A DNA stretch of 64,000 bases from SG8-41 sp035649495 (lineage in GTDB: Bacteria; Pseudomonadota; Gammaproteobacteria; Burkholderiales; SG8-41), in contig DASRJL010000224.1 in assembly GCA_035649495.1 (NCBI GenBank), positions 1 to 64,000 of the forward strand. The letters run 5' to 3'. How positions within the stretch are numbered: position 1 is the first letter of the stretch; every line of letters starts with the position of its first letter. The translations under genes were made by a program, and so were the position numbers. The notes under the pieces are model-generated. The model made no database searches, was not told the DNA's origin, and saw nothing but the letters and a program-made list of their open reading frames with translations. Positions 6,781-14,864 of this stretch are shown piece by piece.

Positions 6781-7752
6781 ATGATCGAACTTCGTGCATT
6801 GCGAGTCGCGGCCGGCCTGGTGTGCGTGCTCCCGGCATTGCTTTCCGGCCCCCTGGCGTGGGGCGCATACCCGGAGAAGTCCATCCGGGTGATCGTGCCG
6901 TCGCCGCCGGGCGGCGGCAACGACATCATGGCGCGCCTGGCGAGCCAGAAGCTCGCCGAGGCGTGGGGAAGGCAGGTGCTGGTGGACAACCGCCCGGGCG
7001 CCGGCGGCGCCATCGCCTTCGAGATGGCGGCGCGCGCGGAGTCGAACGGCTACACGCTGCTGCTCGGCAGCACCAACCTCACGGTGCTGCCGGACGTCCA
7101 GAAGGTGAATTACCATCCCATCAAGGACTTCGTGCCCGTCTCGCTCATGGCGAAGTCGATGAATATTCTCCTCGTGCATCCCTCGGTTCCGGTGAAATCG
7201 ACGAAGGACCTGATCGCGCTTGCAAAGGCAAGCCCGGGCAAGTTCAACTACGGGACCGCTATCGCGACTTCAGTGCATCTCGCCGCCGAGCTGTTCAAGG
7301 CGAAGGCCGGGGTGAATATCGTGATGGTGCCCTACAAAGGCATGGGGCCGGCCCTGGTGGATCTGATCGCAGGCCACGTGGATATCGCCTTCGCCAACCC
7401 CGCCGCGTCCCAGGACTACGTGCGATCCGGCCGGATGCGGGCGCTGGCCGTGACCGGCGAGAAGCGCTCTTCCTTGCTGCCGGAGGTGCCCACGGTAGCG
7501 GAGGCGGCGATTCCGGGCTTCGAGGCGAGCACCTGGTGGGGCATACTGGCTCCCGCAGGCACCCCCGCCGCCGTCGTCTCCGAGGTCAACGGGAAACTCG
7601 CAGCCGCGCTCGCGCACCGCGACGTGACGGATCGCATCGCCGCCCTCGGCGCGGACCTGGTCGGGGGGCCGCCAGAGCGGCTTGCCGAGCACTTGAACGC
7701 CGAAATTCCCAAGTGGCGCGAGGTCGTTCGCGCGGCGAACATCAAGCTCTAA
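6781..7752 (+). CDS. Bug/TctC-family periplasmic solute-binding protein (323 aa)
   Basis: A cleavable signal peptide covers roughly residues 1-29 (hydrophobic core to AWGAY). It is followed by the family signature YPEKSIRVIVPSPPGGGNDIMAR. Later landmarks are NRPGAGGAIAF, the ligand-loop VPYKGMGPALVDLIAGHVD and the closing helix ending in ANIKL. The two-lobed receptor binds an unknown small organic acid or amide. The ATG at 6781 is chosen because the signal peptide begins there. A Rid gene follows after 24 bases and an FMN dehydrogenase after that, suggesting an uptake-and-oxidation operon. No membrane TctA/TctB genes are seen. Confidence 0.9.
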   Translation: MIELRALRVAAGLVCVLPALLSGPLAWGAYPEKSIRVIVPSPPGGGNDIMARLASQKLAEAWGRQVLVDNRPGAGGAIAFEMAARAESNGYTLLLGSTNLTVLPDVQKVNYHPIKDFVPVSLMAKSMNILLVHPSVPVKSTKDLIALAKASPGKFNYGTAIATSVHLAAELFKAKAGVNIVMVPYKGMGPALVDLIAGHVDIAFANPAASQDYVRSGRMRALAVTGEKRSSLLPEVPTVAEAAIPGFEASTWWGILAPAGTPAAVVSEVNGKLAAALAHRDVTDRIAALGADLVGGPPERLAEHLNAEIPKWREVVRAANIKL

Positions 7753-7776
7753 CTTCACACAGAGGAGAGTGACAAC

Positions 7777-8124
7777 ATGAGTATCGAACGCCAGGAGATC
7801 AGCGGGCACCTCAGCAAGGTAGTCGAACACAACGGCACCGTTTACGTCGCCGGCACGACCGCCGAGGACAAGTCGGTCGGAATGAAGCAACAGACCGAGC
7901 AGGTGCTGGCGAAGATCGATCAATTACTCGCCAGAAGCGGCACGAACAAGTCGAAGCTGCTGTCTGCGACCGTCTATATTTCTGATATGCCGCAAAAGGC
8001 GGCGATGAACGAAGCGTGGCTCGCATGGATCGACCGCAAGAATCCCCCAACGCGTGCCTGCGTCGCGGTGGAGCTTGGCACTCCGGAAACGCTTGTGGAA
8101 ATCGTCGTCACGGCCGCCAAATAG
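7777..8124 (+). CDS. RidA-family protein (115 aa)
   Basis: YjgF/YER057c/UK114 fold; family members deaminate reactive enamine/imine intermediates as trimers. The sequence NPPTRACVAVELG keeps the Arg that in RidA binds the substrate carboxylate, and LVEIVVTAA keeps the acidic residue near the C-terminus. It closely resembles the Rid protein at 36350: both have SKLLSA, a SDM motif, an AW-x-AW-x-D-R pair and PPxRAC. A GAGGAG site precedes the start. It lies 24 bases after the Bug gene and 39 bases before an FMN-dependent dehydrogenase, so it may handle unstable products of that enzyme. Confidence 0.9.
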   Translation: MSIERQEISGHLSKVVEHNGTVYVAGTTAEDKSVGMKQQTEQVLAKIDQLLARSGTNKSKLLSATVYISDMPQKAAMNEAWLAWIDRKNPPTRACVAVELGTPETLVEIVVTAAK

Positions 8125-8163
8125 TCTGCCGCGCCAGGCAGATCGAACGAAGTGGAGTCCGCC

Positions 8164-9396
8164 ATGAAGAGTGACGATCTGGGTGCCTACAATATCGAGG
8201 ACCTCAGGCAGATGGCAAAGAAGCGTCTGCCGCGCTGCATCTTCGAGTATGTCGACGGCGGCGCGGAGGATGGGATAGCCCTGCAGCACAACCGCGAGGT
8301 CTACCGGTCGCTCAAGATCAAGAACCGGGTTTTGAAGGACATTTCAAAGCGCTCGACCGCTATCGAGATCTTCGGCAGGAAGATCGCCATGCCCTACGCG
8401 ATCTCGCCAACGGCCTCGGCGGGCCTGATGAGCGACGGCGGCGAGATCGGCCTGGCCAAAGCGGCAGCCAGGATGGGCATCCCCTGCACCGCGGCAACCA
8501 GTGCGCTCACCCCGATGGAGGAGATATACGAGGCTGCCGGGGGCAATCTCTGGTTCCAGCTGTATATGTGGGTGGACATGAAACAGCGGATGGCTTTCGT
8601 CGAGCGTGTGAAGGCGGTCGGATACAAGACTCTGCTCGTCACCGTCGACGGCTCGGTCGGCGCCAATCGCGAGCACAATCTCAGGAACGGCTACTCCCTG
8701 CCGCTCCGGTATACGCCGAAGCTGATTGCGCAGATTCTTGCCAGACCCGGCTGGTGCCTGCGTGTCCTGGCGCCGCAGTACATCAAGCGCGGGCCGTTCA
8801 GGAAAGCAAACTATCCGAAGGAATGGGGGAACAAGCTCACGGACGCGCAGAACGACCACGAGCTCACCAAGCCCGACACCCAGTGCTGGGACGACATCAA
8901 GCGCATCCGCGACATGTGGCCGGGCTACATGCTGGTCAAGGGGCTGCAGAGCCTGGAAGACGCCGTGATCGCCGCCGATTACGGGCTCGACGGCGTCGTC
9001 CTCTCGAACCATGGCGGCCGCTACCTGGATAGCGCGCCGGCTCCCCTCCAGCTGGTGCCCGAGGTCCGCAGGGCCGTCGGCGACCGTCTCAAGATCATCA
9101 TCGACAGCGGCGCGAGACGCGGTTCAGACCTCGTGAAGGCCCTCGCGGTGGGGGCGGATATGGTCATGTCCGGAAGGCCCACGCTGTACGGCTCCGCCGC
9201 TGCCGGGGAAGCCGGCGCCTACCGCGCGCTCGAGATCTTCCAGACCGAGATGGACCGCATCATGGGGATGCTCGGGTTGAACAGCGTCGCTGAAATCAGC
9301 CCGCACATCTTCTGGAACCCGCCCGACTGGGTGCCCAAGCACAGGCCTGCCCTGACTGCCGTCATCGGTCAGGCGTCAGGGGTCAGGCGTCCCTAA
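8164..9396 (+). CDS. FMN-dependent alpha-hydroxyacid dehydrogenase/oxidase, lactate/mandelate type (410 aa)
   Basis: TIM-barrel flavoenzyme that oxidises a 2-hydroxy acid to a 2-keto acid. The catalytic His283 is in SNHGGRYLD. The phosphate-binding region IDSGARRGSDLVKALAVGADMV is in place, and PRCIFEYVDGGAEDG near the N-terminus is typical. The ATG at 8164 has a GTGGAG site just upstream; the GTG four codons earlier is less likely. The reading frame runs into a heptamer array, so the last residues (VIGQASGVRRP) are repeat-encoded and the stop is the TAA of a GTCCCTAAAAACCC spacer. The substrate is not known. Confidence 0.9.
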   Translation: MKSDDLGAYNIEDLRQMAKKRLPRCIFEYVDGGAEDGIALQHNREVYRSLKIKNRVLKDISKRSTAIEIFGRKIAMPYAISPTASAGLMSDGGEIGLAKAAARMGIPCTAATSALTPMEEIYEAAGGNLWFQLYMWVDMKQRMAFVERVKAVGYKTLLVTVDGSVGANREHNLRNGYSLPLRYTPKLIAQILARPGWCLRVLAPQYIKRGPFRKANYPKEWGNKLTDAQNDHELTKPDTQCWDDIKRIRDMWPGYMLVKGLQSLEDAVIAADYGLDGVVLSNHGGRYLDSAPAPLQLVPEVRRAVGDRLKIIIDSGARRGSDLVKALAVGADMVMSGRPTLYGSAAAGEAGAYRALEIFQTEMDRIMGMLGLNSVAEISPHIFWNPPDWVPKHRPALTAVIGQASGVRRP

Positions 9397-9555
9397 AAAC
9401 CCGTCAGGCGTCAGGGGTCATGGGTCAGGCGTCCCTAAGAATCCGTCAGCGGTCAGCGGTCAGCGGTCAGACGTCCCGAAGAACCGTCAGGCGTCAGGAG
9501 TCAGCGGTCAGGCGCCCCTAAAAACCCGTCAGGCGTCAGGGGTCATGGGTCAGGC
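9361..9555. repeat. Largest heptamer array, about 195 bp
   Basis: Nearly continuous units of GTCAGGC, GTCAGGG, GTCATGG and GTCAGCG, with spacers GTCCCTAAAAACCC, GTCCCTAAGAATCC and similar, mostly two units long. It starts inside the end of the FMN dehydrogenase gene and ends 39 bases before the stop of the convergent triple-Rid gene. Confidence 0.95.
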
Positions 9556-9593
9556 GTGCCGTTCAACCGGCGGACGACTCCGTTAACCAGTGA

Positions 9594-10895
9594 CTACGGC
9601 GCGTACACCCACAGATCAAGCTGCACCGTGCATCCCGGCACCGGAAGGAACGGCACCTTCACGGCCGAGATCGGCAGGTGGCGGCCGGCGAGGTGTCTGT
9701 CCCACGCCTGATAAGCGCCATAGAAGTCGGCGGGATCGGTGTGGTACTGCTGGATGCGTACGACGTTTCCGAGCGACGTGCCGGCGGCGGCGCAGATCTT
9801 CTCCGCGCTTTCGAGCATCGCATCCATCTGCGCCTGCACGGTCGAGCCGTGATACGGCTGCTCGCTGTCGATACGCGCGGACTCGACGAGTCCATTCTCG
9901 TCGATCGCCAGCAGGCCGGACAGCAGGAGCAGGTCGCCCGCCCGGATAGCCTGAGGCAAGCCGCGGAACGCCGGGAACACACCCGCGTCGACCACTTCGC
10001 GCTTTGTCTTCGCGCCGCTCTTCAACGCGATCGTGTTGATCTCGATGCGCGCATTCGAAAGGAAAAATCCCGGCGTAGCCGTCGGCACGAGCGTAGTCGC
10101 CGGCTTTTCGTGCGGAAAGAACTCGGACCACACGTCATTGAACGAGCCGAAATCGGCGGCATCGCGCATGTGCACCTGGCACTTCACGACGTTGTCGAGC
10201 GAGGAGCCGGCGGCTTTCAGCGCGGGCGCGATCTTTTCGCGAATGATGTATTCCGTTTCGAGGCGAATCGGCAGGCCTTTCCACAGATGCTGTTCCGGCA
10301 GGCGCGCTTCCTGCGCGAGACCCTCCCCGAACTTGCCGTCCGCCATGCGCCCGGCGACGAAAACGTAATCGCCCGCTTCGAGCGCGAGGCTGTAACCGGA
10401 GCTCGGATGCACCTGCTGCTCCCCGGGCCGGATGTGCCGCGGCCGGAACTCGCCTTGTGGCGCCACGCCGATCATGTGCACTTCGATTTCCTGCCGCGGC
10501 CGCAGAAAACCTTCGACGAGCGTCGACGTGCTCGGTGCGATGTGATCTTTCATCATGACCCGGCGCGCATCGTGATACGCCTCGACCGCGCGACCGGACG
10601 TGTAGTGCTGGTCCAGGCGCACTGCGTTCTCCAGCCCTCCGCCGCCCGCGCGCATGACCGCGTCGAGATTGCGGAAGATCTGGTCGGCCTCGCGCCTCAA
10701 CTTGGATGTATCCCAGTGCGGGAGGCGCGGGCGCATCACAGCGGAGGGCGCGCCGGTCGTGTAGTCGACGAGGCCGTTCAAGCCCGTGGCAAAAATCCAC
10801 CGGCCGGCTCGTACGCCTGCCGCGTAAAGCACGTTGCCCTTGAAAACCTGCGGCAGTAACGGCTGCACGCGCGCTTCGCCAGCGCCAATTCCCAT
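9594..10895 (-). CDS. Three-domain Rid-family protein (433 aa)
   Basis: Three consecutive YjgF/Rid-like domains in one chain. They cover roughly residues 15-150 (GRWIFATGLNG, VRLDQHYTSGR, EIEVHMIGV), 160-295 (GDYVFVAGRM, VKCQVHMRDAADF, IEINTIAL) and 305-433 (GDLLLLSGLLA, VRIQQYHTDPADF, VQLDLWVYAP). Rid proteins normally form trimers of about 130 residues, so this may be a built-in trimer. None of the three clearly keeps the RidA Arg. The ATG at 10895 has AAGGA upstream and is preferred over an in-frame ATG at 10952. Its role is unknown; it may be a hydrolase or binding protein of the Rid superfamily. Confidence 0.82.
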   Translation of the reverse strand: MGIGAGEARVQPLLPQVFKGNVLYAAGVRAGRWIFATGLNGLVDYTTGAPSAVMRPRLPHWDTSKLRREADQIFRNLDAVMRAGGGGLENAVRLDQHYTSGRAVEAYHDARRVMMKDHIAPSTSTLVEGFLRPRQEIEVHMIGVAPQGEFRPRHIRPGEQQVHPSSGYSLALEAGDYVFVAGRMADGKFGEGLAQEARLPEQHLWKGLPIRLETEYIIREKIAPALKAAGSSLDNVVKCQVHMRDAADFGSFNDVWSEFFPHEKPATTLVPTATPGFFLSNARIEINTIALKSGAKTKREVVDAGVFPAFRGLPQAIRAGDLLLLSGLLAIDENGLVESARIDSEQPYHGSTVQAQMDAMLESAEKICAAAGTSLGNVVRIQQYHTDPADFYGAYQAWDRHLAGRHLPISAVKVPFLPVPGCTVQLDLWVYAP

Positions 10896-11022
10896 CTCGC
10901 GAGTCCTTCCAATGTTCGGTCGGCCCGAGCCAACCGGTTGATGGCGCGTCAAAAGGTATCTCCGAACGGCGGATCTTCGCGCTTAGACGCGTTTTCGACG
11001 GTGAAAAGCACTGTCTAAGTCC

Positions 11023-11050
11023 GCCTGACCCATGACGCCTGACCCATGAC
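11023..11050. repeat. Heptamer array, 4 units, reverse orientation
   Basis: GCCTGAC CCATGAC GCCTGAC CCATGAC, ending 10 bases before the stop of the 2OG dioxygenase gene. Confidence 0.9.
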
Positions 11051-11059
11051 GATACAGCC

Positions 11060-11791
11060 CTATTTTGCACGGAAGGTGACGACGAGCACGTCGCGATGCG
11101 CCGGCCTGGCGGGATCGATCGGCTGCACCGGCGTGACGCCGTGCTTGACCCGCGCATCGTCGACCAGCGCGGCGTCGAGCGGCGCGCTCAGCGTAAAACT
11201 GCCGAGTTGATTGCCGGCGAGATCGTGCGTGGTCGTCGTGCCGCTGGCGATGTTGGCTCGACCGATCAGCAGCACCAGCACGTAGTCGACTCCGTCGCGA
11301 TGCACGCCTTCCGGTGTCGGCTGCCCCGGCGCGTCCCGGCGCGCCTCGATGCGGAACTGGTGGCACTCGATGTGCCACTCGACATCCGGCTTGAAGCCAT
11401 CGAACAGCTCGCGGCAGAACGCGAGGATGCGCTGCATGCTCGCGCCTTCGATCACGTCGCGCGCTATCGGCTCGAACCAGCGCTGGATGCCGCCCGCCAG
11501 CGGGTTGTAGTCCAGGCTCTGATAGTGTGGTTGATGCGGCTCGATGCGGGCGCGCGTTTGTCCCGCGCGCATCGACAGCGTTGCGTGCCGGCGCAGCCGG
11601 TAACGATGGCCCTCCGGTAGATACGTGTCGAGCACCAGATCGTTCCAACTGGACGCGAAGTGCTGCCAGTCGTCGTTCCATGCCGAGTGCTGCCCCGACG
11701 CGGCGAACAATGCCTGCATCTGCGCCGCGGGCACGAACGCAAAGCCGTCGCGCCGGATCTGTTCGCCTAGCGTCTTCGCGTCAGGGGTCAT
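11060..11791 (-). CDS. 2OG-Fe(II) dioxygenase of the BsmA / amino-acid hydroxylase type (243 aa)
   Basis: Matches the 2OG-Fe_Oxy_2 type, whose members include free amino-acid hydroxylases. The iron triad is His164 and Asp166 in GVHRDGVDYV, with His217 in VKHGVTPV. HQFRIEARRD and TTTHDLAGN are further landmarks. It may hydroxylate a free amino acid; this is inference from the family. The start ATG lies inside a heptamer array, so residues M-T-P-D are read from repeat DNA. It is divergent from the TPP enzyme at 12008 with a 216-base shared upstream region. Confidence 0.82.
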   Translation of the reverse strand: MTPDAKTLGEQIRRDGFAFVPAAQMQALFAASGQHSAWNDDWQHFASSWNDLVLDTYLPEGHRYRLRRHATLSMRAGQTRARIEPHQPHYQSLDYNPLAGGIQRWFEPIARDVIEGASMQRILAFCRELFDGFKPDVEWHIECHQFRIEARRDAPGQPTPEGVHRDGVDYVLVLLIGRANIASGTTTTHDLAGNQLGSFTLSAPLDAALVDDARVKHGVTPVQPIDPARPAHRDVLVVTFRAK

Positions 11792-11837
11792 GGGTCATGC
11801 GTCAGGCGGGCCACTCGTCATAGGTCATGCGTCAGGC
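11780..11837. repeat. Heptamer array carrying the dioxygenase start codon
   Basis: GTCAGGG GTCATGG GTCATGC GTCAGGC, a 9-base break, then GTCATAG GTCATGC GTCAGGC. The CAT at 11789-11791 is the complement of the dioxygenase ATG. Confidence 0.9.
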
Positions 11838-11865
11838 GTCGCGCACAATGCAGCATCTGGGACGG

Positions 11866-11897
11866 CGATACGTCCGTTACTTGAACGATACGTATCG
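11866..11897. promoter_or_regulatory. Candidate operator: two CGATACGT sites 20 bp apart
   Basis: CGATACGT occurs at 11866 and again at 11886; the second copy is part of the perfect 12-base palindrome CGATACGTATCG. The 20-base spacing would put both sites on nearly the same face of the helix. They lie between the divergent starts of the dioxygenase (11791) and the TPP enzyme (12008). No adjacent regulator gene is seen. Confidence 0.4.
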
Positions 11898-11941
11898 GGG
11901 CGATCCATGTCGAGCCTGATGGTCTCTCGGTCACGCATCGC

Positions 11942-11969
11942 GCATGACCCATGACGCATGACCCATGAC
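11942..11969. repeat. Heptamer array, 4 units, reverse orientation
   Basis: GCATGAC CCATGAC GCATGAC CCATGAC, located 38 bases upstream of the TPP enzyme start. It is opposite in orientation to the array at 11780-11837. Confidence 0.9.
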
Positions 11970-12007
11970 GGGCTATGCTTGCTGCTCTACACGATCGGGA
12001 GAAGACG

Positions 12008-13744
12008 ATGGCGACGAAGACGCTCGAAAACGTGACCGTGTCGGACGCCTATCTCGCCTTGATGGCGGACCGCGGCGTCGAGTACCTGTTCGCCAACGCC
12101 GGCACCGACTTCGCGCCGATGATCGAGGCGCTCGCGAAGGCCCAGGCGCTCGGGCTGCCGCATCCCAAACCCGTCACCTGCCCCCACGAGAACACCGCCC
12201 AGCACATGGCGATCGGCTATTACCTCGCCACCGGGCGGCCCCAGCTCACCATGTTTCACGTCAACGTGGGCACGGCCAACGCAATGAACGGGCTCTTGAA
12301 CGCATCACGCGGACAGGTGCCGATCCTCTTCACCGCGGGCCGCACGCCCATCAACGAGGACACGCTGAAGGGCCATCGGACGCTCGACATCCACTGGACG
12401 CAGGAAATGTACGACCAGGCCGCGATGGTGCGGGAGTCGGTCAAGTGGGACTACGAGCTCCGGAACGCCGAGCAACTCGAGACCATCGTCGACCGCATGA
12501 TCACGGTGGCTATGTCGGACCCCAAGGGGCCCGTCTATCTTTCGCTGCCGCGCGAGGTGCTCTCGCTCAAGCTCGACAAGTTCACCTATGAGAGCCCGAG
12601 CCGGATGTGCCCGGCCGCCCCTTCCGCGCCTTCGCCCGCAGCGCTCGACGAGGCCGCCTCGATTCTCGCCCGGGCGCAGCATCCGGTCATCATCACCAAC
12701 TGGGGCGGCCGCAATCCTGGCGTGATGCCCGCTCTCACGGCGCTCGCCGATCGCTACGCGATTCCCGTGGTCGAATACCGCAACCGCTACATCGCCATGC
12801 CGACGCACCACCCCATGATGGCCGGCGGCAATCCCGACGCATACGTCAAGGCCGCCGACGCGATCCTGGTGCTCGACACCGCGGTGCCCTGGCAGCCGTC
12901 CAGAGTCCGGCCCCCGGCCGGCTGCAAGGTGATCCACATGGCGCCGGATCCGCTTTACACCTATGTGCCCGTGCGCGGGTTCCCGGCCGATTTGTCCATC
13001 GCCTGTGCGAGCGATCTCGGGCTGCGAATGCTGCACGATGCGATGGCCGAGCCCGCGAAGTCGAATGCCGCGCGCATCGGAAAGCGGCGCGACGAATGCG
13101 CGGCGCATCACGCGAAACTCGAAGAGAACTGGGCGAAGAAGCTCGCGGCCGGCGAGAATGCCTCGCCGATCGCGCCGGCCTGGATCTCCCACTGCATCAA
13201 CAAGGTCCGCACCAGGGACGCGATCATCGTCAAGGAATCGGGGCTGCAGACGCAGTATCTCGATGTCGATCGGCCCTGCATGGTGCTGAACCCGGGCGCC
13301 GCCTCGGGCCTCGGCCACGGCATGGGGGTGGCGCTCGGCCTGAAGCTCGCGAATCGCGACACGCTCGTGATCGGCACCGAGGGCGACGGCGCCTACATGT
13401 ACAACGTGCCCGTCTCCGCCCATTATGTTTCCGCCGAGCAGCAGCTGCCGGTGTTGTGGGTCGTGTTCAACAATCAGCGCTGGCAGGCCGTGCGCAACGC
13501 CACCCGCGGGCTCAATCCGGACGGCTACGCCGCCGGCACGGAGCGTGCGCCGCTCACCTACTTCACCGTCGAGCAGCACTACGACAAGCTGGTGGAGGTG
13601 TCGGGCGGCTACGGCGAGCGCGTCACCGAGGCGCGCCAGGTGCTGCCCGCGCTGGAGCGCGCGATGAAAGCGGTGCTGGTGGAGAAGCGCCAGGCGCTGC
13701 TCAACGTCGTGTGCGACGTCGATACGAGCGGGGGCGGCGACTGA
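12008..13744 (+). CDS. Thiamine-diphosphate-dependent enzyme, acetolactate synthase-like (578 aa)
   Basis: Three-domain ThDP enzyme. The N-terminal domain carries the cofactor-activating Glu61 in CPHENTAQHMA, followed by a middle domain. The C-terminal domain has the GDG...NN cofactor motif from 459 to 489. Such enzymes decarboxylate or ligate 2-keto acids, or cleave acyl-CoA such as oxalyl-CoA. The length fits, but the substrate is not set by the visible motifs. The ATG at 12008 has GGGAGAAG upstream and the earlier in-frame ATG does not. A strong hairpin follows the stop. A second member of the superfamily is at 46623, only distantly similar. Confidence 0.87.
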   Translation: MATKTLENVTVSDAYLALMADRGVEYLFANAGTDFAPMIEALAKAQALGLPHPKPVTCPHENTAQHMAIGYYLATGRPQLTMFHVNVGTANAMNGLLNASRGQVPILFTAGRTPINEDTLKGHRTLDIHWTQEMYDQAAMVRESVKWDYELRNAEQLETIVDRMITVAMSDPKGPVYLSLPREVLSLKLDKFTYESPSRMCPAAPSAPSPAALDEAASILARAQHPVIITNWGGRNPGVMPALTALADRYAIPVVEYRNRYIAMPTHHPMMAGGNPDAYVKAADAILVLDTAVPWQPSRVRPPAGCKVIHMAPDPLYTYVPVRGFPADLSIACASDLGLRMLHDAMAEPAKSNAARIGKRRDECAAHHAKLEENWAKKLAAGENASPIAPAWISHCINKVRTRDAIIVKESGLQTQYLDVDRPCMVLNPGAASGLGHGMGVALGLKLANRDTLVIGTEGDGAYMYNVPVSAHYVSAEQQLPVLWVVFNNQRWQAVRNATRGLNPDGYAAGTERAPLTYFTVEQHYDKLVEVSGGYGERVTEARQVLPALERAMKAVLVEKRQALLNVVCDVDTSGGGD

Positions 13745-13762
13745 TCTTTCTGTAGCGCGGAT

Positions 13763-13787
13763 CGCGGGCCTCACGCAGAGGCCCGCG
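13763..13787. terminator. Hairpin between convergent genes, likely bidirectional terminator
   Basis: A perfect 10-bp stem CGCGGGCCTC / GAGGCCCGCG with a 5-base loop ACGCA. It lies midway in the 51 bases between the ends of the TPP enzyme and the SRPBCC protein. No clear T-tract follows on either side. Confidence 0.6.
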
Positions 13788-13795
13788 GGCGAACC

Positions 13796-14296
13796 TTACT
13801 TCAGCACCGAGACGAGATTGTTGAGCCCGGCGCGGTAGACACCCGAGATCGTTTCTTTCATCTCTTCTTCAGACACGCCATCCCTGACCTTGAAGTTGGA
13901 ACTCCAGACCACGGTCGAGCCGGCCTTGTTCTGTTTGATCTGGACTGTCGAAACGTAGTCCGTGATCGGCAGAGGCGATTCGATGATCCGGTACTGGTAG
14001 GAACGCGAAGTGGTGCTGTACGAGACCAGTTCCTCGGTGAACCTGGCGCCGTCTTTCGTTGTCAGCACCCGCACCGTACCACTGGTATTGCCTTTACCCC
14101 TGGTGATTGCCGTGCTGGCGAAGGCCGGATGCCAGTCTTGCCAGCGGTCGAAATCCTTGATTGCTTCCCAGGTCTTCGACGGGGCCGCGGCCAGATAGAC
14201 TTCTTCGGTAACCGACAGGGGCTTGCCGTCGGCCAGCGCCCCGCTGGCGGCGCAGGCCAACAGGATGCCAAGCGACTTCGAATTGATAGTGGACAT
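13796..14296 (-). CDS. Secreted SRPBCC-family (START-like) protein (166 aa)
   Basis: A signal peptide covers about residues 1-22 (LGILLACAASGALA). It is followed by the SRPBCC ligand-binding fold seen in polyketide cyclases and lipid-binding proteins: VYLAAAPSKTWEAIKDFDRWQDW at the start, a run of beta strands, and a long C-terminal helix KETISGVYRAGLNNL. It likely binds a hydrophobic molecule in the periplasm. An AAGGAG site precedes the ATG. It is convergent with the TPP enzyme. Confidence 0.8.
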   Translation of the reverse strand: MSTINSKSLGILLACAASGALADGKPLSVTEEVYLAAAPSKTWEAIKDFDRWQDWHPAFASTAITRGKGNTSGTVRVLTTKDGARFTEELVSYSTTSRSYQYRIIESPLPITDYVSTVQIKQNKAGSTVVWSSNFKVRDGVSEEEMKETISGVYRAGLNNLVSVLK

Positions 14297-14512
14297 TTGG
14301 AGCTCCTTTGGAATGGATTGGTCAGACCGGCGGGAATGCCGCGACGAGCGAAGTATCGGGCCGGTGTGCCGCTCGTGTAATGGTCGAGCCCCCGCCTTAC
14401 TTGATCATTCCTCCGGCATTTGCAGCGCGCGACTCACTTATATAAGAGTACGGCGATCGCGCGCGCAGCGCGGTGCTACCCGGGTTGCGGCCGGGTGGCC
14501 AACCTCCCAAAC

Positions 14513-14773
14513 CTAGCCGGCCGGATCGCGCAGCACGTAGAGCGTGTTCAGGGTCTGCGCCAGCCCGATGTCCTCGCGGAGCCACACGAGCCGACTCGTC
14601 CTGATCCGCTTGCCGTCGGCGATCCGCGGGTTGGGGTGGTTGTAGACATTGCCGACGAGCTGCTCCCGATTGAAGCGGGAATAGCTCCACTGCCGCAGGA
14701 TCACGGGCGGCCGCTCCGGGTGTTCGGGTTGAACCCGGGCGGGCTCGGTTCTCGGTTCTTGCGCGAGGCTCAT
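14513..14773 (-). CDS. Small hypothetical protein (86 aa)
   Basis: I do not recognise a family. The first 30 residues are Pro/Glu/Arg-rich. The C-terminal 55 residues look ordered: QWSYSRFNREQLVGNVYNHP, PRIADGKRIRTS, then TLNTLYVLRDPAG at the end. Codon use fits the neighbouring genes. The frame overlaps a competing open frame on the same strand (14397-14690), but this one has the more natural protein composition. It lies upstream of the SRPBCC gene on the same strand with a 216-base gap. Confidence 0.5.
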   Translation of the reverse strand: MSLAQEPRTEPARVQPEHPERPPVILRQWSYSRFNREQLVGNVYNHPNPRIADGKRIRTSRLVWLREDIGLAQTLNTLYVLRDPAG

Positions 14774-14788
14774 CGCAGTACTTTAGGC

Positions 14789-14858
14789 GCGTAAAGCGTC
14801 AAGCGTAAAGGGTGAAGCAGGTTCTTACCCGCGTGACGCCTGACCCCTGACGCCTGAC
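14789..14858. repeat. Two kinds of heptamer array side by side
   Basis: First GCGTAAA GCGTCAA GCGTAAA GGGTGAA (14789-14816), then after a short break GCGTGAC GCCTGAC CCCTGAC GCCTGAC (14831-14858). Both have period seven but different consensus sequences. The second ends 6 bases before the stop of the Rieske gene. Confidence 0.88.
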
Positions 14859-14864
14859 GGGTTG

